DNA of 41,770 nucleotides from the NCBI GenBank assembly GCA_934317185.1, contig CAKREJ010000004.1, positions 1 through 41,770 of the forward strand. The letters run 5' to 3'. The notes below the pieces were generated by a model. That model saw only the letters and a list, made by a program, of their open reading frames with translations, was not told the DNA's origin and searched no databases. This DNA comes from an uncultured Anaerobutyricum sp. (lineage in GTDB: Bacteria > Bacillota > Clostridia > Lachnospirales > Lachnospiraceae). The position numbers were made by a program, and so were the translations under genes. This document shows, piece after piece, positions 27,678 through 36,760 of this stretch (position 1 is its first letter; the number at the start of each line of letters is the position of its first letter).

Positions 27678-28715
27678 TTATATGAAAAATATATTTTTTA
27701 TATCGTTTGCCATAACAATGACCATTAACGCCATCAAAAAAACAAGTCCTGCAAGATGCACCATTCCTTCCTTTTCCGGCGGAATCTTCTTTCTTCGAAT
27801 CATCTCAAGAATAATAAATACCAGTCGCCCTCCATCTAATGCCGGAAGCGGCAGAAGATTCATTACTCCTAAATTGGCACTCAGCATGATCGCAAAATTC
27901 AAAAGACTTAATACAACTGTCTTAATACCATATACTATCGACTGTTCATAAGTATTTCCAATCATATTCACAATTCCAACCGGGCCGGACAGATCATTAA
28001 GTTTAAAACGCCCTGTCACCAGATATTTAAGACTAAGGAAGGTAGATTTAATCTGGTACCTTACCTCCAAAACACTGTACTTTAATGTGCCCCAAATTCC
28101 TTCTTTTGCTTTTTTCTTCATAGAAATTCCAAAAGCATAGCTTCCTGCTTGCGTTTTCTTTCTTGTAACCGTAACCGTCTTTCTCTGACCTGCTCTTTCA
28201 TAGGTTACTTTTACATCTGCATTTTCATTATGCATAAAGTTAAAAAGAGAGATTTCACGAAAATTATAAATTCGTGAACCATCTAACCTTATAATATGAT
28301 CACCAGCTCGAATACCTGCTTCATATGCACCGCTATCTACCGGTACTTCTCCAGCCACTGCTGGATCTGCTCCTCCAAAGCCCACAACAAACAATGCCAG
28401 AACAAATGCCAGAATAAAGTTAAAAAACGGTCCTGCGAATATTACAGAGAATCTGGCAAGCGGAGACTGACTTCCGAATGCTCTTGGGTCCTGACAGGCA
28501 TCATCTTCTCCAAGCATCACACAGCAGCCGCCAAATGGGAGACACTTTACCGAATACTTCGTTTCTCCAATCTGCTTTCCAAAAATTGTCGGCCCTATTC
28601 CAATCGCAAATTCTTCAACACAAATTCCGTTTTTCTTTGCAAGCAGGAAATGTCCTAACTCATGAAAAATAACGATAATACTAAATAAAACAATTGCAAG
28701 AATTATTTTCAGCAT
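27678..28715 (-). CDS. rseP: Site-2 intramembrane zinc metalloprotease RseP/RasP
   Basis: 345 aa membrane protease that cleaves anti-sigma factors and signal-peptide remnants. The zinc site HELGH (His18-Glu19, His22) is in the first transmembrane helix, a PDZ domain spans about residues 115-185 (GAYEAGIRAGDHIIRLDG), and the third zinc ligand is Asp294 in PALDGGR. At least four membrane helices are seen. AAAGGAAAATTC precedes the ATG and dxr ends 15 bp upstream. Confidence 0.96.
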   Translation of the reverse strand: MLKIILAIVLFSIIVIFHELGHFLLAKKNGICVEEFAIGIGPTIFGKQIGETKYSVKCLPFGGCCVMLGEDDACQDPRAFGSQSPLARFSVIFAGPFFNFILAFVLALFVVGFGGADPAVAGEVPVDSGAYEAGIRAGDHIIRLDGSRIYNFREISLFNFMHNENADVKVTYERAGQRKTVTVTRKKTQAGSYAFGISMKKKAKEGIWGTLKYSVLEVRYQIKSTFLSLKYLVTGRFKLNDLSGPVGIVNMIGNTYEQSIVYGIKTVVLSLLNFAIMLSANLGVMNLLPLPALDGGRLVFIILEMIRRKKIPPEKEGMVHLAGLVFLMALMVIVMANDIKNIFFI

Positions 28716-28730
28716 GAATTTTCCTTTCTT

Positions 28731-29867
28731 TTACTTAAGTACAGAATAAACCCACTGCTCTGTTGCAAGAATCTCTTGTAGATCAGGATGAGCAGATACT
28801 TTATGGGCATCCATACATTTTTCAATGGAACGGACAATGTCCGTATATTTTATCTCACCTTTTAAAAACTTTGCAACCGCCCTCTCATTCGCCGCATTAA
28901 AAACAGTCGGCATCGTTCCGCCTGTCTTTCCAGCTTCAATTGCAAGAGATAATCCTCTAAACACTTTGTAATCCGGCTTTTCAAAAGTAATCTGGGACAG
29001 TTTTGAAAAGTCCAGCCTCTCTCCGGAAAGGCTCCTTCTCTCCGGATAAAATAATGCATATTCAATCGGTACTCTCATATCCGGAGTGCCAAGCTGGGCA
29101 ATGATTGCTCCGTCAATATACTGCACCATTGAATGAATGATACTCTGTGGTTGAATAACTACCTCTATCTGTGAATAGTCAACTCCAAATAACCACTTAG
29201 CCTCCATTACTTCAAGTCCTTTATTCACCATAGTCGAAGAATCAATTGTAATCTTTGGTCCCATAGACCAATTCGGATGATTCAATGCATCTTCTAATGT
29301 AACTGTCTCCAAAAACTCTGCACTTTTCCCACGGAAAGGACCACCGGAAGCAGTAAGAAGAATCTTATCAAGTGCTTCTTCCGGTTCTCCTTGCAAAGAT
29401 TGAAAAATTGCAGAATGTTCACTGTCCACCGGAAGGATAGAAACACCGTATTCCTTCGCCATTGGAATAATCAAATGTCCTGCTGTTACAAGCGTTTCTT
29501 TATTCGCTAAAGCAATGTCCTTTCCTTTCTTAATCGCTTCCATCGTCGGTAAAATCCCCATCATACCAACAACTGCAGTAACGACAACATCTGCACTGTC
29601 AATTCCTGCCACCTCAATAAGTCCATCCATCCCACAGACAACCTCGATGGCTTCTCTCGCAAGTTCCTCTCTTAATTCCTGTGCCTTCTTCTCATCCGAT
29701 AAACTTACCAGCTTTGGGTGAAACTCCTTAATCTGTTTCTTCAGACATTCTTTATTGCTGCCCGCTGCCAATGCTACGACTTGTAGTTCGTCAGGATGTT
29801 CTCTGACAACATCTAACGTTTGTGTTCCGATAGAACCTGTTGAACCTAATATTGCTATCTTTTTCAT
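28731..29867 (-). CDS. dxr: 1-deoxy-D-xylulose 5-phosphate reductoisomerase
   Basis: 378 aa, first committed step of the MEP pathway, NADPH-dependent. The N-terminal Rossmann motif is ILGSTGSIGTQTLDVV (6-21). ALANKETLVTAGHL precedes the metal/substrate region PVDSEHSAIFQ, and LLTASGGPFRGK and HPNWSMGPKITIDS follow. Its start overlaps the cdsA stop (ATGA). It shares an operon with uppS and cdsA, linking isoprenoid supply with undecaprenyl and lipid synthesis. Confidence 0.98.
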   Translation of the reverse strand: MKKIAILGSTGSIGTQTLDVVREHPDELQVVALAAGSNKECLKKQIKEFHPKLVSLSDEKKAQELREELAREAIEVVCGMDGLIEVAGIDSADVVVTAVVGMMGILPTMEAIKKGKDIALANKETLVTAGHLIIPMAKEYGVSILPVDSEHSAIFQSLQGEPEEALDKILLTASGGPFRGKSAEFLETVTLEDALNHPNWSMGPKITIDSSTMVNKGLEVMEAKWLFGVDYSQIEVVIQPQSIIHSMVQYIDGAIIAQLGTPDMRVPIEYALFYPERRSLSGERLDFSKLSQITFEKPDYKVFRGLSLAIEAGKTGGTMPTVFNAANERAVAKFLKGEIKYTDIVRSIEKCMDAHKVSAHPDLQEILATEQWVYSVLK

Positions 29868-30673
29868 TTTAATCCCACCACCATCACTAACATATAATAA
29901 ATAATCGGTGCCGTAAATATAATACTGTCAAATCGATCCAGTATTCCTCCATGTCCCGGAATCAAATGGCTGTAATCTTTGATTTCATAATTTCTCTTTA
30001 TCGCAGAAGCACCTAAATCTCCAATAATACTAATAAGTCCTCCCACAGCACATACTATACCAAATACGACAATCAGATTATAGTTAACTGACAGAAAATT
30101 CTTTGCGATCACCCCATAAAGGCATCCTAATAATCCTGCCCCGATAACGCCTCCTACAGCTCCCTCTATCGTCTTCTTCGGACTCAATATAGGGGACATC
30201 TTATGCTTTCCAAACAAACGTCCTGCACAATATGCCAGAGTATCATTCCCCCATGCACTTAAAAATACAAGAACAACCATATACGCTCCATCAGAAAGCA
30301 TACGGATTCGATAAATACAAGAAAGCATCACTGTCACATAAAATAATGCAAAATAAGCAATCGCTATACTGGAAATCTCATATTTCGGAAAAGTAAATAC
30401 ATATACTGCAATCAGCATGATAAGTACCAGTAATGCCAACGGCATGATATACTGTTCCAATCCAAGAAGCAGTAATAAATAATACAAAATACTTCCGGTA
30501 TATATAATGACACCTAATGAAGACTTTTCCATATGAATCACTCTTAAAAGTTCAAACACACCGATGAGAGAAATAACCCCCACTACAAAAAATGTTAGAA
30601 AGCCACCATAATACAATGTCACAAATGCAATAAGTACCAGAATAATACCACTGATCAATCTCTGTTTAAACAT
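29864..30673 (-). CDS. cdsA: Phosphatidate cytidylyltransferase
   Basis: 269 aa integral membrane enzyme making CDP-diacylglycerol, precursor of all phospholipids. About seven hydrophobic spans. The family signature is near the C-terminus: DLGASAIKRNYEIKDYSHL then PGHGGILDRFDSI. AGAGGAGG lies six bases before the ATG. It sits between uppS (15 bp upstream) and dxr (four-base overlap). Confidence 0.97.
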   Translation of the reverse strand: MFKQRLISGIILVLIAFVTLYYGGFLTFFVVGVISLIGVFELLRVIHMEKSSLGVIIYTGSILYYLLLLLGLEQYIMPLALLVLIMLIAVYVFTFPKYEISSIAIAYFALFYVTVMLSCIYRIRMLSDGAYMVVLVFLSAWGNDTLAYCAGRLFGKHKMSPILSPKKTIEGAVGGVIGAGLLGCLYGVIAKNFLSVNYNLIVVFGIVCAVGGLISIIGDLGASAIKRNYEIKDYSHLIPGHGGILDRFDSIIFTAPIIYYMLVMVVGLK

Positions 30674-30688
30674 CGTTGTCCTCCTCTA

Positions 30689-31414
30689 TCAGACTCCGCC
30701 AAAACGGCGTTCTCTGGTATTATAGTATTCGACAGCCCGTATTAATTCCTCTTTGTTAAAATCCGGCCAGAGAACATCTGTAAAATAAAACTCTGCATAA
30801 GCAAGCTGCCAGAGCATCCAGTTGGAAAGTCTCTGTTCTCCACTCGTACGAATCATCAAATCCGGATCCGGCAAATCCTTCGTATCAAGATATGCTTCAA
30901 ATCTTTCTTCTGTAATCTCCTCCGGAGCAAACATGCCTTCTTTGCAATCCTGTGCCATGTGACGCATTGCTCTTATCATCTCGTCACGACTCCCGTAATT
31001 CAGGGCGATCGTAAAATTAAGTCCGGTATTGGCTGCAGATACTTCTTCTAACTCATTGATTGCTGCTATAATATCATCATCCAGACGTCCTCTCTCTCCA
31101 ATAACATGAACTCGCATATTATTCTTAGAGGTTCTCTCAATACAATCTCGCAAATACTTTCTTAAAAGCTTCATTAAAGCTTTTACTTCCTTGTCCGGAC
31201 GTTTCCAGTTCTCTGTTGAAAATGCATACACAGTCAGGTACTTAATTCCAATATCCCAAGCATCCTCACATATCTGTTCTACCGCCTTTGCCCCTTGGGA
31301 ATGTCCATAATTTCTAGGCATAAAACGCTTCTTTGCCCAACGTCCGTTACCATCTAAAATGATAGCAACGTGCTCCGGAATCACAAGCTTCTTTCCATTC
31401 AATTCCTTTTCCAC
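30689..31414 (-). CDS. uppS: Undecaprenyl (isoprenyl) diphosphate synthase
   Basis: 241 aa cis-prenyltransferase making the lipid carrier for peptidoglycan. The catalytic Asp21 is in AIILDGNGRWAKKR. YLTVYAFSTENWKRP follows, and the C-terminal RTSGEQRLSNWMLWQLAYAE is diagnostic. The start is GTG (31414) with GGAGG ten bases upstream. It follows the frr terminator, so transcription needs readthrough or a promoter in the short 40-bp gap, which I could not define. Confidence 0.97.
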   Translation of the reverse strand: MEKELNGKKLVIPEHVAIILDGNGRWAKKRFMPRNYGHSQGAKAVEQICEDAWDIGIKYLTVYAFSTENWKRPDKEVKALMKLLRKYLRDCIERTSKNNMRVHVIGERGRLDDDIIAAINELEEVSAANTGLNFTIALNYGSRDEMIRAMRHMAQDCKEGMFAPEEITEERFEAYLDTKDLPDPDLMIRTSGEQRLSNWMLWQLAYAEFYFTDVLWPDFNKEELIRAVEYYNTRERRFGGV

Positions 31415-31452
31415 TATCTGTAATCCTCCAAATAATTTATATGCATAAGAAA

Positions 31453-31485
31453 AACCAGGCAGCCAGTCACGCCGGCTGCCTGGTT
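31453..31485 (-). terminator. Strong rho-independent terminator after frr
   Basis: A perfect 12-bp GC-rich stem AACCAGGCAGCC / GGCTGCCTGGTT with a nine-base loop, followed on the minus strand by TTTTTC. It starts 13 bp after the frr stop. Confidence 0.92.
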
Positions 31486-31498
31486 GCTTTCCATGATA

Positions 31499-32044
31499 CT
31501 ATACTGTAAGAATCTCCTGAGACTTCTTATCAATCATTCCATCAATAGTCTTAATATGCTTATCTGTCGCTTTCTGCACTTTATCCTGCTGTTCTTTTAA
31601 TTCATCCTCTGTAATCTCGCTGTTCTTGTTTGCCTTTTTAAGAGTATCATTCGCATCTCTTCTGATATTACGAATAGCAACCTTTGCTGCCTCACCTTTT
31701 TTCTTAACATCCTTCACGAGTTCTTTTCTTCGTTCCTCTGTAAGTTCAGGGAATACAAGACGGATTACCTTACCATCATTCGTTGGATTAATTCCAATAT
31801 CAGACTGCATGATCTCTTTCTCGATTACTTTTAAAAGAGAAGTCTCCCATGGCTGAATAGTAATAATTCTTGGTTCTGGAACAGAAACATTTCCAACCTG
31901 CTGTAATGGAGTCGGTGTTCCATAATAATCCACCTTAATCTTATCTAATACATGAGGGTTTGCTCTTCCTGCACGGATAGAATTATAATCTCTCTCTAAA
32001 CTCTCAATAGATTTCTGCATCTTCTCTTCAAACTTCTTTATCAT
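31499..32044 (-). CDS. frr: Ribosome recycling factor
   Basis: 181 aa, splits post-termination ribosomes with EF-G. Typical start MIKKFEEKMQKSIESLERDY, then RAGRANPHVLDKIKVDYYG and QPWETSLLKVIEKEI, ending in the helical bundle. AGGAGG lies eight bases before the ATG. It follows pyrH as in most Firmicutes but has its own promoter and a strong terminator, so it can be a single transcription unit. Confidence 0.98.
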   Translation of the reverse strand: MIKKFEEKMQKSIESLERDYNSIRAGRANPHVLDKIKVDYYGTPTPLQQVGNVSVPEPRIITIQPWETSLLKVIEKEIMQSDIGINPTNDGKVIRLVFPELTEERRKELVKDVKKKGEAAKVAIRNIRRDANDTLKKANKNSEITEDELKEQQDKVQKATDKHIKTIDGMIDKKSQEILTV

Positions 32045-32089
32045 AATACGGCCTCCTACCTAATACTTATTCTCTTATTATATGATAAT

Positions 32090-32118
32090 AATTTACAATA
32101 CACCAACTCAATTGTCAA
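32090..32118 (-). promoter_or_regulatory. Promoter of frr
   Basis: Minus-strand consensus TTGACA (32113-32118), a 17-base spacer, TAAATT (32090-32095), about 45 bp before the frr start. Confidence 0.75.
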
Positions 32119-32185
32119 GCCTTTTCCAATTCTCGTTCTTTCATCTGTAAAAGATACCTGTTATAATATACGCTTGTTACAAACG

Positions 32186-32899
32186 CTATACTGTAACGTA
32201 AGTTCCATTAAACTTACCACTCATCGTATTCACAATACTGTTCTCTTCTTCCAGCCCAAAAATAACTAATGGCATCTTATTCTCAAGACACATGATTGTT
32301 GCTGTAAGATCAATTACTCCAAGTTTCTTAGACAAAACTTCATCAAGAGAAATCTCGTCATACTTCACTGCATCAGGATTAACCTTTGGATCACTGTCAT
32401 AAACTCCATCTATCGCTTTTGCTAAAAGAATCGCATCTGCCTCAATCTCAATAGCACGAAGTGCTGTCGCTGTGTCTGTTGAGAAATACGGATGTCCTGT
32501 TCCTCCTGCAAAAAAGGTTACAACTCCTTCTTCCAGATTTTTAACCGCATCATCCTTTGAAAAAAGTTCTGTAAATGCACCGCAGGTAAATGGTGTATAA
32601 ACCTTTGTTTTCATTCCGACATGACGGAACATATCAGAAACATAAATACAGTTCATTACCGTTGCAAGCATACCTATCTGGTCTGCCTTTGTTCGTTCCA
32701 TATTTTCGCTGGTTCTTCCTCTCCAGAAGTTTCCCCCACCGATAACGATCGCAACCTGCATTCCATCATCGACAATCTGCTTTACCTGTTCTGCTACTTT
32801 TAATACAGTTGCCTCATCAAAACCCGTTTTCTTTTCACCTGCTAATGCTTCTCCGCTTAACTTTAACAAAACACGTTTCAAACCTTTTAAATCTTTCAT
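32186..32899 (-). CDS. pyrH: UMP kinase
   Basis: 237 aa amino-acid-kinase-fold enzyme phosphorylating UMP. Features are VLLKLSGEALAGEKKTGFD, AIVIGGGNFWRGR, the FFAGGTGHPYFSTDTATALRA segment and DAILLAKAIDGVYDSDP. The ATG at 32899 has GGAGG five bases upstream; an in-frame TTG at 32911 would put the ribosome site inside the gene. It is downstream of a small unknown gene and its promoter. The usual rpsB-tsf pair is not adjacent here. Confidence 0.98.
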   Translation of the reverse strand: MKDLKGLKRVLLKLSGEALAGEKKTGFDEATVLKVAEQVKQIVDDGMQVAIVIGGGNFWRGRTSENMERTKADQIGMLATVMNCIYVSDMFRHVGMKTKVYTPFTCGAFTELFSKDDAVKNLEEGVVTFFAGGTGHPYFSTDTATALRAIEIEADAILLAKAIDGVYDSDPKVNPDAVKYDEISLDEVLSKKLGVIDLTATIMCLENKMPLVIFGLEEENSIVNTMSGKFNGTYVTV

Positions 32900-32917
32900 G
32901 TAAACCTCCAAAAGTCT

Positions 32918-33115
32918 TTATCCCATGATAATCTTCCGAGTGCGAAAATCATAACGAATCTCCGTTTTCTTAAATTTCTCATCCACATCAATAAATTTAA
33001 GCATAGTATCATCATGTGCCAGCACCGGATAATTCATCCCTGACAGCACCGAAAAAAAGACATCTATGATCATATATCCATTTTTCCTCGAAACATTCGA
33101 TAATAATACCTTCAT
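32918..33115 (-). CDS. Small protein of unknown function upstream of pyrH
   Basis: 65 aa from the ATG at 33115, with AGGGGTG seven bases upstream; an in-frame GTG at 33121 is less likely. I recognise no family. The sequence is mixed alpha/beta in character (MKVLLSNVSRKNGYMIIDVF at the start, then a KKTEIRYDFRTRKIIMG end) with no membrane span or Cys. It is the first gene after a strong promoter and leader hairpin and ends 19 bp before pyrH. Promoter, ribosome site and tight spacing support a real, co-expressed gene. Confidence 0.65.
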   Translation of the reverse strand: MKVLLSNVSRKNGYMIIDVFFSVLSGMNYPVLAHDDTMLKFIDVDEKFKKTEIRYDFRTRKIIMG

Positions 33116-33131
33116 TTTCACACCCCTGATT

Positions 33132-33157
33132 CTTTGCTTTTCTAACAGAAAGCAAAG
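33132..33157. promoter_or_regulatory. Leader hairpin before the pyrH unit
   Basis: CTTTGCTTT (33132-33140) and AAAGCAAAG (33149-33157) form a perfect nine-base stem with an eight-base loop in the 5' leader between the promoter and the small gene. It may stabilise the mRNA or control initiation. Confidence 0.4.
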
Positions 33158-33171
33158 TAATACTTAGTATC

Positions 33172-33200
33172 ATTATAGCTGATTTATCCTTCCTTGTAAA
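33172..33200 (-). promoter_or_regulatory. Promoter of the small gene-pyrH unit
   Basis: Minus-strand TTTACA (33195-33200), a 17-base spacer, perfect TATAAT (33172-33177). Confidence 0.82.
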
Positions 33201-33235
33201 GAAGCGACAGCCTCTGTTTTTTATAAGCCCACCTG

Positions 33236-34309
33236 TTATTTTACTGTTGCTGTTTTTTCGATTTCTTTTAATACAATAGTATCCAACACTACTCTGTTAA
33301 TATATGCTTTAGAATACTGTTTTTCATACTGTGCAGTATCTTCTCCGGCAAAGTATTCCTTCACATCCTCATCTGTGACAGAAAGCTTCTTCTCGGCGGC
33401 AATAACGTCCGCAATAAGAAATACCTTTACTGTACTTTCACAAGTACTCTTATACTGATCTCTCAGGGCTGTCTCATCTTCGATTCCATAAGCAGACAGA
33501 TAATCTTTTAATGTGTAGTTGGATTTTTTTAACTGACTCTTTAAACCATCTACTAATACATCCACTCTGTCATTGATTAAATCATCCGGAATTTCATTGA
33601 ACTTGCTCTTTTCAAGCATATAGTTCCAGATATAGTCCGCTTTATTTGTCTTATAAATTTCATCCTTAATCTTTTTCTTCATGTCTTTTACGGTTGTATA
33701 TCCATAAGTCTCACTTAAATTTTCTTTCACAAACTGATCTGTAAGCTTCGGTGTTTCTTCGATATAGTTAATTTTCGTTTCAAATACCGCATCTTTTCCG
33801 GCAACTTCCTTTCCCTGGTAATCTTTTGGAAAAGTCACCTTCACCTCAACTGTTTCACCCGGAGTCTTGCCGATCAACTGATCTTCAAAGCCATCAATAA
33901 ATGTTCCTGAACCGATTTTCAAGCTCTGTGCACTGGCTGTTCCTCCATCAAACTGTTTGCCATCAACAGTTCCTTTATAATCAATGTTAACCGTATCTCC
34001 CTTTTTAACCTTTCGATCTGTCACCTGACTATAGTTAGCCAAAATAGAATCAATCTGACTCTGTACATCACTCTCAGATACTTCTACATCTTTTTTGGAA
34101 ATCTTTAAGGCAGAGTAGTCACAGACTGTCACATAATCTGCTGCTTTCACACCTTCTAGCGTTCCATTCTCATTAAAACCTTTGCCGTAATCTACCGTTT
34201 CTTCTTTTACTTCCGTCGTTGCTTCTGCCGCCTTTTTGCTGTTACTGCATCCAGTTAACATACCAACTGATAAAACGACCGCAAATGCAATTGCCACAAA
34301 CTTTCTCAT
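33236..34309 (-). CDS. Exported trigger-factor-like peptidyl-prolyl isomerase lipoprotein
   Basis: 357 aa. A lipoprotein signal (MRKFVAIAFAVVLSVGMLTGC, residues 1-21) with the lipobox Leu-Thr-Gly-Cys21 predicts a lipid anchor on the outer face of the membrane. Residues about 95-185 form an FKBP-type isomerase domain (GDTVNIDYKGTVDGKQFDGG, then GSGTFIDGFEDQLIG and GETVEVKVTFPKDY). The rest, about 190-350, resembles the helical C-terminal chaperone domain of trigger factor (ELxxxPxxL-like NEIPDDLINDRV). The ribosome-binding domain of cytosolic trigger factor is replaced by the lipoprotein head. It probably folds secreted proteins, a role otherwise filled by PrsA. AAGGATAG precedes the ATG; the next gene upstream ends 19 bp away. 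Confidence 0.88.
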   Translation of the reverse strand: MRKFVAIAFAVVLSVGMLTGCSNSKKAAEATTEVKEETVDYGKGFNENGTLEGVKAADYVTVCDYSALKISKKDVEVSESDVQSQIDSILANYSQVTDRKVKKGDTVNIDYKGTVDGKQFDGGTASAQSLKIGSGTFIDGFEDQLIGKTPGETVEVKVTFPKDYQGKEVAGKDAVFETKINYIEETPKLTDQFVKENLSETYGYTTVKDMKKKIKDEIYKTNKADYIWNYMLEKSKFNEIPDDLINDRVDVLVDGLKSQLKKSNYTLKDYLSAYGIEDETALRDQYKSTCESTVKVFLIADVIAAEKKLSVTDEDVKEYFAGEDTAQYEKQYSKAYINRVVLDTIVLKEIEKTATVK

Positions 34310-34328
34310 AATAAATCTATCCTTTCTG

Positions 34329-34997
34329 TTATCCGTTTAACTCTTCTAAAATCTCCTGTTCTAATTCCTGTGCGATTACTGCTCCCTTTACAATCGCCTT
34401 TCTGGCATAATAGAGAGCCTCTTCAAGAGATCTGTCTACCCCCTGTCCCTTAAAATACATCAGAGCAAGACTGTAATACCCCATACGATATTGTGCCAGC
34501 TCCACGGCATTCATAAAACAGGCTGCTGCTTCTCCATATTGTCCGGAATGATAATACTTTGTTCCCATCTGATACATCTTCTTTGCTTTTGGAATCCCTG
34601 CTTCTAATGCCTTTTCCTGCTCAAGCTGAAATGCTCTGGCAATCTTTCGAACCTTTATAACAGACTTCTCATATTTCGTATTAACTTCATATACCCCGTC
34701 TTCTTTTTCTAAAAGAAGCTTTTGAATAGAAAGTCCCTTTAATAAATACTCCATATAAGTCTCTACTTCTGAAAATGGTACACTTCCATTCACGATTCGT
34801 CTCGTCTGCTCAAGATCAACAATATGATTCTCTTTTAAAGGAAGCTGTCCAATAAAAAAGACAGAATGTTTCATAACCTTTTTCTTTTCTTCCGGCTCGG
34901 ATGCATTCTGCACCATATCGTACATCTTCTTTATGTTATCTTTTTCAAGAGTCTTTCCTTCCATCAACTCTCTTATCTTCGTTCCTTCTACTGCCAT
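34329..34997 (-). CDS. Sel1/TPR-repeat protein, unknown function
   Basis: 222 aa cytosolic helical protein. Residues about 145-205 carry TPR/Sel1-like repeats (MYQMGTKYYHSGQYGEAAACF, YSLALMYFKGQGVDRSLEEALYYARKA). The N-terminal 140 residues are charged helices without a recognisable domain. Probably a protein-protein interaction module. AGGAGTGAAAAG precedes the ATG. It lies between sfp and the PPIase gene on the same strand, but nothing ties it functionally to either. Confidence 0.78.
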   Translation of the reverse strand: MAVEGTKIRELMEGKTLEKDNIKKMYDMVQNASEPEEKKKVMKHSVFFIGQLPLKENHIVDLEQTRRIVNGSVPFSEVETYMEYLLKGLSIQKLLLEKEDGVYEVNTKYEKSVIKVRKIARAFQLEQEKALEAGIPKAKKMYQMGTKYYHSGQYGEAAACFMNAVELAQYRMGYYSLALMYFKGQGVDRSLEEALYYARKAIVKGAVIAQELEQEILEELNG

Positions 34998-35075
34998 CTT
35001 TTCACTCCTAACCTGGCTTCAATTAATTATCCTTCTGCCGTAAGCAAAAAATAACTTATCCTTGAAATTATATGA

Positions 35076-35816
35076 TTAAAGAAAACAATTGTCAATAGTC
35101 CCTCTACACACGATAAACTCCGGTTTACTGCCCTTTTCCTCACAGAGTGCTATCTGATATCCATCATATTCCATTTCGAAAAAAGTTTCCTTCAAAAACT
35201 GTCCATTCTTCTTTCCCTGAGGATTATTGTAATTCGAAATATCTGAGAAATCCAATCCTGACAGAGCAGCTCCAAGACCTTCTCCTGTTTTTTTTACATA
35301 GCTTTCTCTCAACACCCAGAACCGGGTAAATATTTCTTCGGATGTATATAAAGTTTTTTCGGAAGACTTCTTTCCTTCGTTTTTGTTAAGTCTATCCAGA
35401 TAATCATATTCCTTTTCTGAAAAAAAACGCTTTGCCAGCTTCCAGTTTACTTTTCGTAATTTTTCAATATCGCATCCTGTTTCTGACTCTGACACTGCAC
35501 ATAGAACATATTTCCCGGAATGCGAAAGATTAAAAAAGACCTCATTGTCTTTTCGCATCGGTTTGCCATGCTCACCGTAACAGTAGCTTCCTTCTATATT
35601 AATCTCTTTTTCAGGAATTCCCCAGTCCTTTAATGCATAATATACCAAAAGCCATGCCGCAAGCTCCGTCTTTCTGTCTTCTTCTCTTACCGGACGAACG
35701 GTTCTCTCCCACCGTTCCTTCGGAAGATATTCTTTCCATGACTCAAAATATTTTGGATCTCTTATTTCTTCCGCACACAATAAATAAAGCTTTGTATTTC
35801 TAATTCCGTTACTCAA
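35076..35816 (-). CDS. sfp: 4'-phosphopantetheinyl transferase, Sfp type
   Basis: 246 aa, transfers phosphopantetheine from CoA to carrier proteins. Substrate and metal motifs are FFNLSHSGKYVLCAV (94-108), GCDIEKLR (Asp116, Glu118) and FWVLRESYVKKTGEGL (Trp167, Glu171, Lys175). It is double-domain (Sfp) length, not AcpS length. No NRPS or PKS gene is in the window, so its partner is elsewhere. The start is TTG, inside the last codons of the EamA gene (overlap of eight bases), with AAGGG seven bases upstream; no ATG is available. Confidence 0.93.
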   Translation of the reverse strand: MSNGIRNTKLYLLCAEEIRDPKYFESWKEYLPKERWERTVRPVREEDRKTELAAWLLVYYALKDWGIPEKEINIEGSYCYGEHGKPMRKDNEVFFNLSHSGKYVLCAVSESETGCDIEKLRKVNWKLAKRFFSEKEYDYLDRLNKNEGKKSSEKTLYTSEEIFTRFWVLRESYVKKTGEGLGAALSGLDFSDISNYNNPQGKKNGQFLKETFFEMEYDGYQIALCEEKGSKPEFIVCRGTIDNCFL

Positions 35817-36720
35817 CCTGTTTCCCTTCTTTTATGACATCATTCACTGCCAGAGATGTGACACTGATAATAATCAATGCGATTCCTGCAATATCTGCCA
35901 CTGCAAATGCCTGGTGTAATAAAAGCACGGTAAACATAGTAGAAACAAGTGGCTCCATACACGCAAACAAACTACTCTTTACCGGTCCTAAATACATAAC
36001 ACCTTTTAAATAGCAGCTAAATGAAACGATTGTTCCAAATACGACAACAATTCCAACTAATGTTACAGTAAGCCAATCCCAGCTTCCCGGAGGTGCCCAG
36101 AATCTTGAAAATGGTGCCAGCATAATCCCACCGATAAGCATTCCCCAGCCAATAACGAGATTTGACCCATACTCTCTTAACAGGCGTACTGGCCATACTG
36201 TGTAAAATACAACCGTAATGGCTGTCGTGATTCCTAAGATCAAAGCTTTCTGTGAGATTGCAAGATTGTGGATATTTCCATGTGTAGACATCAGAAATAC
36301 TCCCGCAACTACTGCAATCAGTACAATAATATCAATAATTCTCGGCAGCTTTCTATCAAGGAACAGACATAGCAGCATGATCATAACCGGGGAAGTATAC
36401 TGAAGTACTGTCGCTGTTGCCGGATTAGAATACTGCACACATAAGAAATACGTAAGCTGACATGCCAGCATTCCCAAAGCTGCAAACAAAATCAAACTGA
36501 ATGCTGTTTTCTTATCCTTCCATATTTCAAAAATTCTGCCCCTTTTTTGAAAGGCAGCAAAACAAAGCATAATAAGTCCCCCAAAAACAAGTCTTGCTGT
36601 GACAAGCCACTCTGCATTCATTCCCCTCATGTCAAAGAGAAGCTTGCCCACTACACTTGATAATCCCCAGCACGCTCCACCAAAAAGAGCATATGCGGTT
36701 CCTTTTACTTTTGCGTTCAT
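35809..36720 (-). CDS. EamA/DMT-family transporter
   Basis: 303 aa with about ten hydrophobic helices in two EamA repeats (GTAYALFGGACWGLSSVVGK at the start; second repeat beginning near the ITTAITVVFYTVWPV helix). A glutamate follows GPVKSSLFACMEPL in the second repeat, typical of the family. Likely exports a metabolite or amino acid; substrate unknown. The ATG at 36720 has AAGGA ten bases upstream; longer in-frame starts at 36750 and 36789 lie across the promoter. First gene of a pair with sfp, and the last backbone gene before the integrated element. Confidence 0.92.
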   Translation of the reverse strand: MNAKVKGTAYALFGGACWGLSSVVGKLLFDMRGMNAEWLVTARLVFGGLIMLCFAAFQKRGRIFEIWKDKKTAFSLILFAALGMLACQLTYFLCVQYSNPATATVLQYTSPVMIMLLCLFLDRKLPRIIDIIVLIAVVAGVFLMSTHGNIHNLAISQKALILGITTAITVVFYTVWPVRLLREYGSNLVIGWGMLIGGIMLAPFSRFWAPPGSWDWLTVTLVGIVVVFGTIVSFSCYLKGVMYLGPVKSSLFACMEPLVSTMFTVLLLHQAFAVADIAGIALIIISVTSLAVNDVIKEGKQVE

Positions 36721-36760
36721 TGTTATTTTCCTTCTTCCCTCTTTTTTCATATTCTGCTCT

